A stretch of 57,300 nt of DNA from Opitutus sp. (GCA_013821985.1 PNJQ01000013.1:1-57300); one strand, 5' to 3'. Counted from the stretch's first letter, positions 32,144-41,212 are shown. A program made the numbers and translations. The notes: generated by a model not told the origin, from the sequence alone.

Positions 32144-33598
32144 ATGGCCCCGCCTTCCACGTCACCGGCGCTGCTCATCGCCGTTACGGGTTCACCCGGA
32201 CAGGGCCGCACGGCGCTGCTCGCGAGACTCGCGGCGGAATTTCGCGCCGCGGGCCAGCGGGTCGAAGGCGTGCTCGCCGGGGCGGAGGAGCGCAGGGCGC
32301 CAGACGAAGGCGCACTGCGTTACCGTCTGCACATCCTCGGCGAGGCCGATGAGTTGCCCTGGGCGGAGCGGGTCGCGCAAGGAGCGGACAACGACGCGGC
32401 GCCGCCCTACGTTTTCAACGCGGAAACGCATCGGCGCCTGCGTTTGTGGGCGGATGGTCTGCGCATGCAGCCACCCACGCCGCTCCTCGTGCTCGATGAA
32501 TTCGGCCGCTTCGAAGCGCAGGGCGAGGGCCTCATGCCGCTCTGGCCGACACTGTCGGCCGCGGCACCGCACATCGTCGTGTGCAGCGTGCGCGAACACC
32601 TCGTCGCGGAAATCGAAGCGCGGCTCGGGCGCAGCTTCGATCTGCGCATCGCGGCCCGCGCGACCGACGCCGCGTCACAACTCCGCCGCGCGTGCGCGGA
32701 TTTCGGCGAGTGGACGCGCCTCGGCCTTTGGGGCGGTGCGGCGGGCGGCGTCGAAATCAGCGCGGGCTCGCTCTTGCACGCGGCGCGTGTGCCATTCCGC
32801 GGTCTCGCGCTGAGCAGTTTGCAGGCGGCGACAATGACTTTTGCCTCGGCGGGACTGAGTCAGCCGAGCCGTGTCGTGTGGGTGCCGCTCGTCTCCGCGG
32901 GACTGAAGGCCTTTTCACCGGGCGGTGGGCGCGTGCGGCCGATGGTCGCGATCGCGACGCAGGGTGCTCTCTTCGCCGGGAGCGTGCAGGTGCTCGGCTG
33001 GAATGTCGCCGGTCTCGCGGTCGGCAGCGCACTCGTCGGCGCGTGGGCGGCGTTGCAGGGCTTTTTTCTCCAATACCTCCTGCTCGGCACGGACCTCGTC
33101 GTCGCCTACGACCGTCTCGTCCAGTGGCTCGCGCAGAACTGGCAGTTCGGCGCGCCGGGCATGCCGGCGCTGCTCGCCGCCTGGACGGCACTGCACATCC
33201 TCGCGGCAGTGACCGCGACGTTGCTGGCGTGGCAGTGGCGTCAGCCGCCGCGCCTCCTGAAACAGGTTTTGGATCGCGAGCTGGCCAATTTCGCCGTCGC
33301 GCCAGCCAAGGCCACGCCGCCGCGCGCGACGTGGTGGGGCCGCGTGCTGCACGAGTTCGCGCGCTGGCAATTCTGGCTGCCGCTCGCGCTCGTCGCTTTC
33401 GTGCTGCTCGCCACCGGACGCCACTGGGAAAGCGTGGCGTGGCTCGCGTTGCGGTTCGCGGCGGTTGGCTTTGTGCTGATCGCGCTGCTCTCGCTGTTTC
33501 AACCGGCCTGGCTGGCGGAAAAATTGCGGCGGCGCGGCTGGTGGGGACCGGCGGCGGCATTCGCCGGAGCGTTCCGACGCCACGGACCGACGCGGTGA
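32144..33598 (+). CDS. NTPase (THEP1/DUF2478-like) fused to a polytopic membrane domain
   Basis: 484 residues. Residues 10-195 look like a nucleoside-triphosphatase of the THEP1 type: a P-loop GSPGQGRT at 16-23 (Arg in place of the usual Lys) and LLVLDEFGRFEAQGEG as Walker B and specificity loop. From about residue 215 there are six to eight hydrophobic helices, including LKAFSPGGGRVRPMVAIATQG, GWNVAGLAVGSALVGAWAALQG and a final pair near 410-460. The membrane part resembles substrate-specific (S) components of small-molecule importers in size and character but I cannot name it. Starts 6 bp after the chrA fragment, just before the copper genes. Confidence 0.7.
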   Translation: MAPPSTSPALLIAVTGSPGQGRTALLARLAAEFRAAGQRVEGVLAGAEERRAPDEGALRYRLHILGEADELPWAERVAQGADNDAAPPYVFNAETHRRLRLWADGLRMQPPTPLLVLDEFGRFEAQGEGLMPLWPTLSAAAPHIVVCSVREHLVAEIEARLGRSFDLRIAARATDAASQLRRACADFGEWTRLGLWGGAAGGVEISAGSLLHAARVPFRGLALSSLQAATMTFASAGLSQPSRVVWVPLVSAGLKAFSPGGGRVRPMVAIATQGALFAGSVQVLGWNVAGLAVGSALVGAWAALQGFFLQYLLLGTDLVVAYDRLVQWLAQNWQFGAPGMPALLAAWTALHILAAVTATLLAWQWRQPPRLLKQVLDRELANFAVAPAKATPPRATWWGRVLHEFARWQFWLPLALVAFVLLATGRHWESVAWLALRFAAVGFVLIALLSLFQPAWLAEKLRRRGWWGPAAAFAGAFRRHGPTR

Positions 33599-33679
33599 GG
33601 TGCGGACGGCTTGACGCAGATCAAGAGCCAAAGGAATTGCCCTTGCCCTGGCCACGCAGCCGGAGCTACTTGCCTCCAC

Positions 33680-34060
33680 GTGCGTCGCCGACTGTCCATT
33701 GCCGCTCTGTTGCTCGCGTGGCTCTGTGCCAACGGCGCAGTGTGGAATGTCGTCCAAGTGGTCGCGTGGGCGAAAATGTTCCGCGACTATGCCGAAGTGC
33801 TTCCGACGGCGCAGGCGCTGCGCCTGACCTTCGCAGGCGAGGCCTGCGAGTTGTGCCACTTTGCGCAAGCGGGCCAGGACGCCGCGCGCGACCAGCTGCC
33901 ACGTGACGCGGCCCTGGGGGCGAGCGATCGCCTGCTGCTCGTCTTTCAGGCGGCTCCGCCGCTGGTGATGTCGCCGCCGGAATTTGCCTGGCCGGGTCTC
34001 GTGCCGGAAATCGGCCGGCTGCGTTGGGACGGTGTGCCCGTGCCTCCGCCCCGCGTTTGA
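33680..34060 (+). CDS. Small exported CxxC protein of the copper cluster
   Basis: 126 residues from the GTG at 33680, which places the basic-hydrophobic signal sequence (RRRLSIAALLLAWLCANG) at the N-terminus; a TTG at 33611 is a weaker option. The mature part carries a CELC motif at residues 56-59 followed by HFAQ, a plausible soft-metal site, then a Pro-rich C-terminus. The family is not recognised with certainty; small Cys-containing proteins of this kind often accompany copper TonB receptors. It precedes the receptor by 104 bp. Confidence 0.55.
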   Translation: MRRRLSIAALLLAWLCANGAVWNVVQVVAWAKMFRDYAEVLPTAQALRLTFAGEACELCHFAQAGQDAARDQLPRDAALGASDRLLLVFQAAPPLVMSPPEFAWPGLVPEIGRLRWDGVPVPPPRV

Positions 34061-34164
34061 CGCGTTGGCGTCTGACGTCGCCGCACCGTCGTGCGGTTCG
34101 CTTCCGTTAATCCTACCCTTGAGGCCGTGTTTCCGCGCGCGCGTCCCCTGCGCGGAGCTTAAAC

Positions 34165-36225
34165 GTGAAATCCTTTCCTCTCTTTCTCAGAGTAATTCTC
34201 ACCCCCGCCGCCGTCGCCCTCGGCCAACCGCGCGGCGAAGCGGTTCGTCTCGATCCGGTGGTCGTCACTTCGTCGCGCACGGCCCAGCCGCTCGTCGTCA
34301 CCACCGACCCGCGCGCCGCGGCGCAACCCGTGCCCGCGCACGATGGGGCGGATATTCTCAAACACGTGCCGGGCTTTGCGGTAATTCGCAAAGGCGGCAC
34401 CGACGGCGATCCGGTCCTCCGCGGGCTCGCGGGCTCGCGCTTGGGCGTGCTGATCGATGGCCAGCACATCCTCGGCGGCTGCGGCAATCGCATGGATCCG
34501 CCCACCGCCTACGTTTTTCCCGCCGCCTACGATCGCATCACGATTGTCAAAGGTCCCCAGTCGGTGCGCCACGGTCCGGGCAACAGTGCGGGCACCGTGT
34601 TGTTCGAGCGGACTTACCGCCGGCTCGCGGCCGACGAATCCGCGTGGCACGCGTCGCTCACCGCCGGAAGCTTTGGGCGGCTCGATGCAGTGGCGGATGC
34701 CCGCGTCGGCACCCCCGCGGTGCAGGTCCGGGCTACGGCCACGACGACGCGCGCGGACGATTACGAGGACGGCAACGGGCAGGACGTGCACGGCGCGTAT
34801 GACCGGTGGAGCGCGAATGCCGCGCTCGTGTGGACGCCGGACGAGCGCACGTTTCTTGAGCTGTCCGCGGCACGGAGCGACGGCGAGGCGGCCTACGCCG
34901 ACCGCGCGATGGACGGCGTCGCCTTCGCCCGCGAAAATTTTGCCCTGCGCGCCCGGCGCGAATTCATCACGCCTCGCGTCGTGGCGGCCGAGCTGAGCGT
35001 CTTCCACAATTACGTGGATCACGTGATGGACAATTACAGCCTGCGCCGCTTTTCGGGCTCGGCGACGATGCCCAATCCCGCGGTCTCGAATCCCGACCGC
35101 CTGACCCGCGGCGGGCTGGCGCAGTTCGATCTCCTGCCCTGGCCGTCCACGCGCGTCACGCTCGGTCTCGATGCACAGGACAACACCCACACGGTTCGCT
35201 CGTCGATGAACCAGCCGGGCTCGCCCTACACACTCAAGCCGCAACTGCGCGACGCGCGTTTTATGCAGCGCGGCGCGTTCGTGGAAATCGCCGGCTCCCT
35301 CACGGAAGGCCGCCGCGTTTTTGCGGGCGCGCGCATCGATCGCTGGAAGGCCACGGACACGCGTCCGACGGTCGCGGTCGGCATGACCGCCGCGGCCAAC
35401 CCGAGTGCGTTCTGCGTCCGTCGCAGCACCCTCGCGAGCGGGTTTGCGCGCTACGAGCACGATTTCGCCGCCGGCGCTGCGCCGCTCACGTTTTTCGCCG
35501 GCCTCGGGCACGTGCAGCGCTTTCCGGATTACTGGGAGGCGATCAAAAACGAGAGCTCGTCCAGCGTCAGCGCTTTCGGCACGCGTCCGGAAACGACGAC
35601 GCAGCTCGATGCCGGACTGCTGTGGCGCACGCCGCGTCTTGAGCTGAGCCTCTCCGCGTTCGCGGCGCAGATCCGCGACTTCGTCTTGGTGCAAAGCGCG
35701 TTTTCCAAGCCCGCCGGCATGACCGGCACGCGCACCGCCACCGTCACCCGCAATATCGACGCCCACACATCCGGCGGCGAGGCAACCCTCGCGTGGCGCT
35801 TCCACTCCGCGTGGAAACTCGAAGCTTCACTTGCCGGTGTGCGCGGACGGAATGGAACCGACGCACTCCCGCTAGCGCAGCTTCCGCCGCTCGAAGCCCG
35901 ACTCGCCCTCGCTTACACCCGCCCGGCGTGGTCGGCCGGCGGGCTCGTGCGCGCGGTCGCGCGTCAGGACCGCGTGGCGCTGAACCAAGGCAACATCGTC
36001 GGACATGATCTCGGCCCCACGGCCGGCTTCGCCGTCGTTTCCCTCCACGGCAGTTGGAAGCCGGGCGAGCACACGCGCCTCTCGGCGGGCCTCGACAATG
36101 TTTTCAATCGGACCTACGCGGAGCACCTCAGCCGCGCCGGCGCCGCGATCGCCGGGTTCGGGCAAACCACGCGCGTCAACGAACCGGGGCGCATGCTCTG
36201 GCTCAAGTTCGACTTCGCCCATTGA
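34165..36225 (+). CDS. TonB-dependent copper receptor (OprC/NosA type)
   Basis: 686 residues. After a signal peptide (about 1-21) come a TonB-box-like VRLDPVVVTSSR, the plug (GADILKHVPGFAVIRKGG, VLRGLAGSRLGVLIDG) and the family-specific CGNRMDPPTAYVFPAAYD near residue 110, which in OprC includes copper ligands. Residues about 150-686 form the 22-strand barrel ending LWLKFDFAH with a terminal aromatic-polar pattern. Start is a GTG. It should import copper or a copper chelate across the outer membrane with TonB energy. It is followed by the CDCC propeller and CusF genes. Confidence 0.9.
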   Translation: MKSFPLFLRVILTPAAVALGQPRGEAVRLDPVVVTSSRTAQPLVVTTDPRAAAQPVPAHDGADILKHVPGFAVIRKGGTDGDPVLRGLAGSRLGVLIDGQHILGGCGNRMDPPTAYVFPAAYDRITIVKGPQSVRHGPGNSAGTVLFERTYRRLAADESAWHASLTAGSFGRLDAVADARVGTPAVQVRATATTTRADDYEDGNGQDVHGAYDRWSANAALVWTPDERTFLELSAARSDGEAAYADRAMDGVAFARENFALRARREFITPRVVAAELSVFHNYVDHVMDNYSLRRFSGSATMPNPAVSNPDRLTRGGLAQFDLLPWPSTRVTLGLDAQDNTHTVRSSMNQPGSPYTLKPQLRDARFMQRGAFVEIAGSLTEGRRVFAGARIDRWKATDTRPTVAVGMTAAANPSAFCVRRSTLASGFARYEHDFAAGAAPLTFFAGLGHVQRFPDYWEAIKNESSSSVSAFGTRPETTTQLDAGLLWRTPRLELSLSAFAAQIRDFVLVQSAFSKPAGMTGTRTATVTRNIDAHTSGGEATLAWRFHSAWKLEASLAGVRGRNGTDALPLAQLPPLEARLALAYTRPAWSAGGLVRAVARQDRVALNQGNIVGHDLGPTAGFAVVSLHGSWKPGEHTRLSAGLDNVFNRTYAEHLSRAGAAIAGFGQTTRVNEPGRMLWLKFDFAH

Positions 36226-36285
36226 AGGGCCGCCGCCCGGAGCTTTTGCTCGCCTCGGAGCGCCGTCTGCCGCTAATCCCCTTCC

Positions 36286-37506
36286 ATGTTGCGCCATCTC
36301 CCCGCCGCACTGCTCTGGTGTCTCACGCTCGCGTTCGCGACCGCCGCGCCGCTGGAAATTCCGAGTCCCGCCGGCCGCGGCTCGATGGGCGCGTCGCTCG
36401 CCACCGGCGCGGACGGCGCCGTGTTCCTTTCGTGGCTCGAACCGGTGAACGAAGCGGAGTGGACGCTGCAATTCAGCCGCTTCGATCACCCGAGTCGCAC
36501 GTGGAGCGAGGCACGGACGATCGCGCGCGGCGGCGATTGGTTCATCAATTGGGCGGATTTCCCGAGCGTGACACCCCTGTCGGAGCGCCACCTGCTCGCG
36601 GTCTGGTTCGTGAACAATCCGGCGGGCAAAGAATCCGCCGGCGGCGACCACGACCACGGTGCCGGCTATCACGCGGAATACAGTCTGAGTGACGATGGCG
36701 GCGCCACCTGGTCAAAGCCGCAGGGCATCACCGGCGAGAGCACGAGCACGGAGTTCGTCGCGGCACTCGCGCTGGGCGAAAATTCCCGCGCCTTCGCCGC
36801 GTGGCTCGATGGCCGCGACCGCGCGCACAATGGCGGAGTGCAGAAACTTTTTGCGCAAACGTTGCTCGCCCAAGGCCCCGACGCGCTCGTTGATCCTTCC
36901 GTCTGCGATTGCTGCCAACTCGCGCTCGTTCGCACGGGCAACGACGCCTTGCTCGCTTATCGTGGGCGCACGCGGGACGAAGTGCGCGACATCCGCCTCG
37001 CGCGCTGGCGCGACGGAAAATGGGAGACGCCGCGCCCGCTGCACGACGACAATTGGGAGATCTCCGCCTGTCCGGTCAACGGCCCGCGGCTCGCGGCGCG
37101 GGGGGCTCACGTTGCCGCAGTGTGGTTCACCGGCGCGCAAAGTCAGCCGCGCGTGCAGGCGAAAATCTCGCGTGACGGCGGCCAGACGTTTGGCGACGCG
37201 GTGCGGCTCGACCTCGGACGGCCGCAAGGCCGCGTCGATGCGGCGGTGCTCGCGGACGGCTCCGCCGTCTTCACGTGGCTGGAGATGACCGGTCGCGAGC
37301 CCGGTCATGCCGGCGGCATCTACGCGCGGCGGGTCGTCGCCGTGGACGGCGCCGTGGGGGAGCCGCAATTGCTCGCGCCGACTTCGACGGCGCGCGCGAG
37401 CGGATTCCCGCGCCTCGTGCTGCTCGACGACCGGCACGCGCTGCTGGCCTACACCGCGCAGAGCGGCGAGTCACGCGTTGCGACCTTGCTCATCGAACTG
37501 AAGTGA
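36286..37506 (+). CDS. Exported sialidase-like propeller with CDCC motif
   Basis: 406 residues. A signal peptide (1-20) is followed by repeated Asp-box-like turns such as SDDGGATWSKP and SRDGGQTFGD, giving a BNR/sialidase-type beta propeller. Residues 203-211 read DPSVCDCCQ, a Cys cluster conserved in this subgroup and likely to bind a metal, and GGDHDHGAGYH at 119-129 adds histidines. Real sialidase activity is not supported because the catalytic Arg triad is not evident. Position between a copper receptor and CusF argues for a periplasmic copper-binding role. Confidence 0.75.
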   Translation: MLRHLPAALLWCLTLAFATAAPLEIPSPAGRGSMGASLATGADGAVFLSWLEPVNEAEWTLQFSRFDHPSRTWSEARTIARGGDWFINWADFPSVTPLSERHLLAVWFVNNPAGKESAGGDHDHGAGYHAEYSLSDDGGATWSKPQGITGESTSTEFVAALALGENSRAFAAWLDGRDRAHNGGVQKLFAQTLLAQGPDALVDPSVCDCCQLALVRTGNDALLAYRGRTRDEVRDIRLARWRDGKWETPRPLHDDNWEISACPVNGPRLAARGAHVAAVWFTGAQSQPRVQAKISRDGGQTFGDAVRLDLGRPQGRVDAAVLADGSAVFTWLEMTGREPGHAGGIYARRVVAVDGAVGEPQLLAPTSTARASGFPRLVLLDDRHALLAYTAQSGESRVATLLIELK

Positions 37507-37520
37507 TTACCCGTTTCGCC

Positions 37521-37859
37521 ATGAACGTTCGTCTCGCTGCGCTCGCCTTGGCCTGTCTCGTCGCTCCCGTCGCCGCTGTCACGGCGCAGGACCACTCCGC
37601 CCACGCGGCGCCGGCGGAAAAGTCCGCCGCGAAGCTGCACCCGCTGACCGGGGTGATCGTTGACGTGATGACCGACAAGGGCGCGTTGCTGGTGAAGCAC
37701 GACGAAATCCCCGGCGTGATGCGCGCGATGACGATGATGTTCCGGGTCGAAGCCGACGTGCTCGCCAAGGTGAAGAAGGGCGACGCGATCAAGGCGCAGA
37801 TGGGCCGCAACGACGAGGGGAAGTGGATTCTCCGCGACGTGCAGGTCGTGACGAAGTGA
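37521..37859 (+). CDS. Periplasmic copper-binding protein, CusF-like
   Basis: 112 residues. Signal peptide 1-22 (ends VTAQ), then HSAHAAPAEKSA and a small OB-fold. The copper site reads LVKHDEIPGVMRAMTMMF: His60, Met67, Met70 and Met72. The Trp found in E. coli CusF is replaced by Met67. It binds Cu(I)/Ag(I) and hands it to partner proteins. Start at 37521, 15 bp after the propeller stop, so it is the end of a receptor-propeller-CusF operon. No CusCBA efflux genes lie nearby, which fits acquisition or delivery rather than efflux. Confidence 0.88.
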   Translation: MNVRLAALALACLVAPVAAVTAQDHSAHAAPAEKSAAKLHPLTGVIVDVMTDKGALLVKHDEIPGVMRAMTMMFRVEADVLAKVKKGDAIKAQMGRNDEGKWILRDVQVVTK

Positions 37860-37919
37860 AGGACGCCCGGCTCGTTGCGGCGGCGCATCGCGCGGCCGTC
37901 CGAAAAACCACCACCGGCC

Positions 37920-38441
37920 TCACTGCACGCGCTTCACGCGCACCCAGAGGCCCTCGGGCATAATGTAGAATTTCCACGTGCCGAAGGCCGCCGGCCGGAT
38001 TTCGATTTCCGGATTTTCGCGCGCGGAGAAAAAGCGCGAGTCCGCGCTGCCGGCATCGACCGCCCACGTCTGACCGTTATCGAGGCGGAAGATCGTGCCC
38101 TTGCCCCAGCCGCGGAATGTCCCCGCGATGCGCGCCCGAATCACATCGATCGCCGGATCGAGGGGTTTCTCCAGACCAACGCGTTTCTTCGCCTCGAGCT
38201 TCGCCTCCTCGCGGACTTCCGCGGCCGCCTTCGCCCGTGCGGCGGAAATCGCCGGCTCCGCCTTGGCTTCGACCCAGCGGTCAGCGAGCGCGCTCAGCGC
38301 CGCGCGCTGTTGCTCGGTCAGTTCCTCGATGCCGGCGGCGCGGCGCTCTTCGGGAGTGAGGTGATCGAAAAAACGTGCCGCGACGGACGCGGACAGAAGG
38401 CCGGGGGCAGACAGCAGCAGGAGGAAGGCGAGGATTTTCAT
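37920..38441 (-). CDS. Hypothetical exported protein
   Basis: 173 residues with a signal peptide (1-18), a charged helical stretch rich in Glu, Ala, Lys and Arg (30-90), and a C-terminal beta domain with RARIAGTFRGWGKGTIFRLDNGQTWAV, quoted here as GTFRGWGKGT and FRLDNGQTWAVD, ending LWVRVKRVQ. This C-terminal pattern recurs in small secreted proteins of other Gram-negatives, with no known function. It lies downstream of and in the same orientation as the SLOG gene, 36 bp away, and converges with cusF. Confidence 0.65.
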   Translation of the reverse strand: MKILAFLLLLSAPGLLSASVAARFFDHLTPEERRAAGIEELTEQQRAALSALADRWVEAKAEPAISAARAKAAAEVREEAKLEAKKRVGLEKPLDPAIDVIRARIAGTFRGWGKGTIFRLDNGQTWAVDAGSADSRFFSARENPEIEIRPAAFGTWKFYIMPEGLWVRVKRVQ

Positions 38442-38477
38442 GGCGGGAATCGAGTAGATAGCGGGGCGGGACGCGGC

Positions 38478-39965
38478 TCAGTGCGACTCGCTGTAGCGCG
38501 CGATGGAATGCCACTCGACGACTTCGTTGAGCAACGCGTGTTCGGTCTCGCTCACGGCCTTGGCGACGGAATTCCAAGAATGCGTCAGCGCCACCTGCCG
38601 GCGGCAGCGCTCGAGCACCGCCTGCATTTCGCGGTAACGGGCGACGCGGCGCTGGAGGTCGTTGATCGAGATGAACGAGATGCTGCCCGCGGCGAGCACC
38701 GGCAGGCAGATGGGAAAGAGTTGAAACACGACCTGCTCCACCGCGGCCGGGACATTCTCCACGTGCATGGTGTGGGCGATCGCATACGCCGCGGTGCTGC
38801 CGATCGCGAGCACGGTGGAGATCCAAAAGGCCGCGCGCAACCGGCGCCACAGCGGTGCCGCGCGCAACTCCTGCCGGCGGTAATAATTGAGTTGGCCGAC
38901 GATGCGCTTCTCGAGGTAACGCGCCTTGAACTGCCCGAGATCGAACACCGGCGCGCGCAACGCGCGCTGGTGCAGCACGGCAATCGAGCGGATGAGCGGT
39001 CGCAGCTCGGCCACACCGAGCCGCTCGAGAAAATCCAGCGAGCGCGGCAGGCCCCACGCGCTGACGGCCGAGCGGCACACCTCGGCGACAAGCCGCTGGC
39101 GCAACCACTGGCCGTGCGTGTGTTTCCAGCCCAGCAGCAGCGCCACGCCGGTTGCCCCGAGCAGACAGAGCAACTTCAGCCACGGCAGACCGAGCCAATG
39201 CCAGTCATAGACCAGCGCGGCGACGGCGAGCAGCGTGGCACAGACGTGCAGAATAACCGTCGAACCAACCAGCCGCCGGAATTGCGGCGAACCGCGGGTG
39301 GCGGCGAGGTCCGCCTTGCGCATGAATTCGATCAGCCCCGGCGGCGGCTCGCCCGGCCGCGTGTGCTCCGGCGCGTTTTCCGTGCCCGGCAATCCGTTGA
39401 TTGAATCGAGCCACGGATCGGCCGTGAGCAGGTTGGAAAAATTCTCCTCCGTCACCTCGCCGGTCTTCGCATCGATGATCATGAGCGGCCGCTGCACCTC
39501 GCGCGCGTAGGTGATGATTTCCGCCGTGCCGCCCTTGCCGCGGGCCGCCGCGCCGTCCCACACCGCGATAAGCACGTCGGCGCGGTCCACGGTCTCGAGA
39601 CCGGCATCGAGGTAAGCCTCGGCGCGGTCCGCCGTGCCGACGACCGTGAATCTTTCCGCGGCCTGCGACAACAGGTGCTCGACCGTCTGCCAGCCGGACG
39701 GCGTGAAGTCGCGTTGAAACTCAGCGGAGGAAAACGGCAGGATGGCGTGCCAGGAGAGCTTTTGGCCGAGCGCCGTCTGGACGAAGAGCATGTCCGCGCC
39801 CTCGGCGATCGAGGACACCGCGATCCACTCCACGGCCGAGATGCGTGAGGTGAGGCGGGCAAGCGTCTCCGCGATGCGCTGTTGAATCAGGTCCGCGCGG
39901 GCGAGGTGGCGGTGTCCGGTGAAGCCAACGAATTTGAACAACGGAAGCGGCTCCACAGGAGTCAT
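38478..39965 (-). CDS. SLOG-domain protein with four-TM SLATT-like effector region
   Basis: 495 residues. Residues 10-165 form a SLOG (DprA/LOG-related) nucleotide-sensing Rossmann domain: FKFVGFTGHRHL, SSIAEGADMLFVQTALG and VLIAVWDGAAARGKGGTAEI. Membrane helices lie near 232-254, 258-279, 376-397 and 415-435, each pair flanked by Arg-rich juxtamembrane helices, and a C-terminal coiled helix ends LLNEVVEWHSIAR. This matches the SLOG-plus-SLATT effector design described for nucleotide-signalling conflict systems, in which ligand binding is thought to open or damage the membrane. It is divergent from a TIR-TM gene with a 41-bp spacer. The effector call is inference. Confidence 0.75.
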   Translation of the reverse strand: MTPVEPLPLFKFVGFTGHRHLARADLIQQRIAETLARLTSRISAVEWIAVSSIAEGADMLFVQTALGQKLSWHAILPFSSAEFQRDFTPSGWQTVEHLLSQAAERFTVVGTADRAEAYLDAGLETVDRADVLIAVWDGAAARGKGGTAEIITYAREVQRPLMIIDAKTGEVTEENFSNLLTADPWLDSINGLPGTENAPEHTRPGEPPPGLIEFMRKADLAATRGSPQFRRLVGSTVILHVCATLLAVAALVYDWHWLGLPWLKLLCLLGATGVALLLGWKHTHGQWLRQRLVAEVCRSAVSAWGLPRSLDFLERLGVAELRPLIRSIAVLHQRALRAPVFDLGQFKARYLEKRIVGQLNYYRRQELRAAPLWRRLRAAFWISTVLAIGSTAAYAIAHTMHVENVPAAVEQVVFQLFPICLPVLAAGSISFISINDLQRRVARYREMQAVLERCRRQVALTHSWNSVAKAVSETEHALLNEVVEWHSIARYSESH

Positions 39966-40006
39966 ACTTGACGGAATAGCGGGGCATCGTGACAGTCGCC
40001 CCGGTC

Positions 40007-41212
40007 ATGTCCAGCGCTGAAGCCGCCCCCCACCCCGACGGCCGCCCGTCCGTGTTCCTGAGCTATGCTTCGGAGGACCGCGCAGCGGTGCGAAAGCTGC
40101 GCGATGCGCTCAACGCCGCAGGGGTGGACGCGTGGTATGACGAAAACGAACTCACCGGCGGCGACGCGTGGGACACCAAGATCCGCCGCCAGATTCGCGA
40201 GTGCACCTACTTCATGCCGGTCATCTCGACGCGCGCCAGCGCGCGGCTCGAAGGCTACTTCCGCCGCGAGTGGCGCTTCGCGCTCGAGCGCATGCTCGAT
40301 ATGGCGGACGACGTCGTGTTCCTGCTGCCGGTGGTGATCGACGAATCGCAGGAAAACACGGCGCGAGTGCCGGAAAAATTTCTCACGGTGCAATGGCTGC
40401 GCGTGCCCGCAGGCGACGCGACCAAGGCGTTTCACGATCTCGCGCGCCGGCTCGCCGCGGGCGGACCGCACCGCCTGCATCACGCGCCCGTCACGCGCGT
40501 CGCGGAGAAAAATTCCGGCCCACGCGCGCCGCAGTATTTGCCGCCGCCCGAGCCCGAGGCGCCCGCGGAGTGGTGGCGGAAGCCGAAGTTCTTCTGGAAA
40601 CAATTGCCCCGCTGGGTGCGCTTCTTCGGCTGGTGCGCGCTGATCATCTTTCTGCTCAATTCGTGTTCCCGGTGTTCGGACAAGAACGAAATCCCGGGCG
40701 AGACCGGCAAGACCCGGCGGACGCCGACGAAAACCGGCAAGAAAGCCGAGCCCACCGACCCGAGTGACGCCGTGGCCAAAGCCGCCGCCGTCGGCGCCCA
40801 GGTCGAGTCCGCCCTGCGCCGCTCCGGCATCGTCGATCAAAAGGGCGCCGCACGGCGTCAGATCGACGTCATCTTCATCAGCGGGGTCTCCAAGGGCGCC
40901 GCGGGTCGCGTCTGGAGCGACCTCTACGGCAAATTTGTCACTGCAAGCGGCGTGTCGTTGCAACTGAGCGCCACCCCGCTGAAGGAAGGCGAGACGGCGC
41001 TCGATCGCGCCGCCGCAGCCGGCGCGCGCACCGCGCTGACCTGCACCGTGATCGAAAACTCCGACGGCAGATCGATCGTGCGCGTGCAACTCGACCGCGT
41101 GGCCGACCAATCCGTCTTGTGGTCCGCGGACTATCCCGCCGACGAAAGCGCCGCCCTCATCAGCGCACAGGCCTACGCGCAAATCCTGCCGTTGGTGATG
41201 AAAAAAGACTGA
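40007..41212 (+). CDS. TIR-domain membrane protein with periplasmic FlgO/TolB-N-like domain
   Basis: 401 residues. TIR domain at 14-150: box 1 VFLSYASEDR, BB loop WYDENELTGGDAW, and GYFRREWRFALERM, where Glu88 is the candidate NAD-cleaving residue. A Pro-rich linker leads to one membrane helix (about 203-220, FGWCALIIFLLNSCSR), a Lys/Thr-rich stretch, and a C-terminal domain (about 255-395) with strands such as VIFISGVSKG and ALTCTVIENSDG resembling FlgO/TolB N-terminal folds. TIR domains can hydrolyse NAD+ or make cyclic ADP-ribose signals. ATG 40007 is preferred to GTG 39989. Divergent partner of the SLOG protein. Confidence 0.8.
   Translation: MSSAEAAPHPDGRPSVFLSYASEDRAAVRKLRDALNAAGVDAWYDENELTGGDAWDTKIRRQIRECTYFMPVISTRASARLEGYFRREWRFALERMLDMADDVVFLLPVVIDESQENTARVPEKFLTVQWLRVPAGDATKAFHDLARRLAAGGPHRLHHAPVTRVAEKNSGPRAPQYLPPPEPEAPAEWWRKPKFFWKQLPRWVRFFGWCALIIFLLNSCSRCSDKNEIPGETGKTRRTPTKTGKKAEPTDPSDAVAKAAAVGAQVESALRRSGIVDQKGAARRQIDVIFISGVSKGAAGRVWSDLYGKFVTASGVSLQLSATPLKEGETALDRAAAAGARTALTCTVIENSDGRSIVRVQLDRVADQSVLWSADYPADESAALISAQAYAQILPLVMKKD

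Noticed and set aside
36286..37506. Annotation of the CDCC propeller as a true sialidase
   Set aside because: Asp-box turns are present, but the catalytic Arg triad and Tyr/Glu pair are not evident and the copper context points elsewhere.
38478..41212. Labelling the TIR/SLOG pair as a known Thoeris system
   Set aside because: Neither protein has the ThsA SIR2 domain or the simple ThsB layout, and the genes are divergent rather than in one operon, so only a Thoeris-like analogy is supportable.
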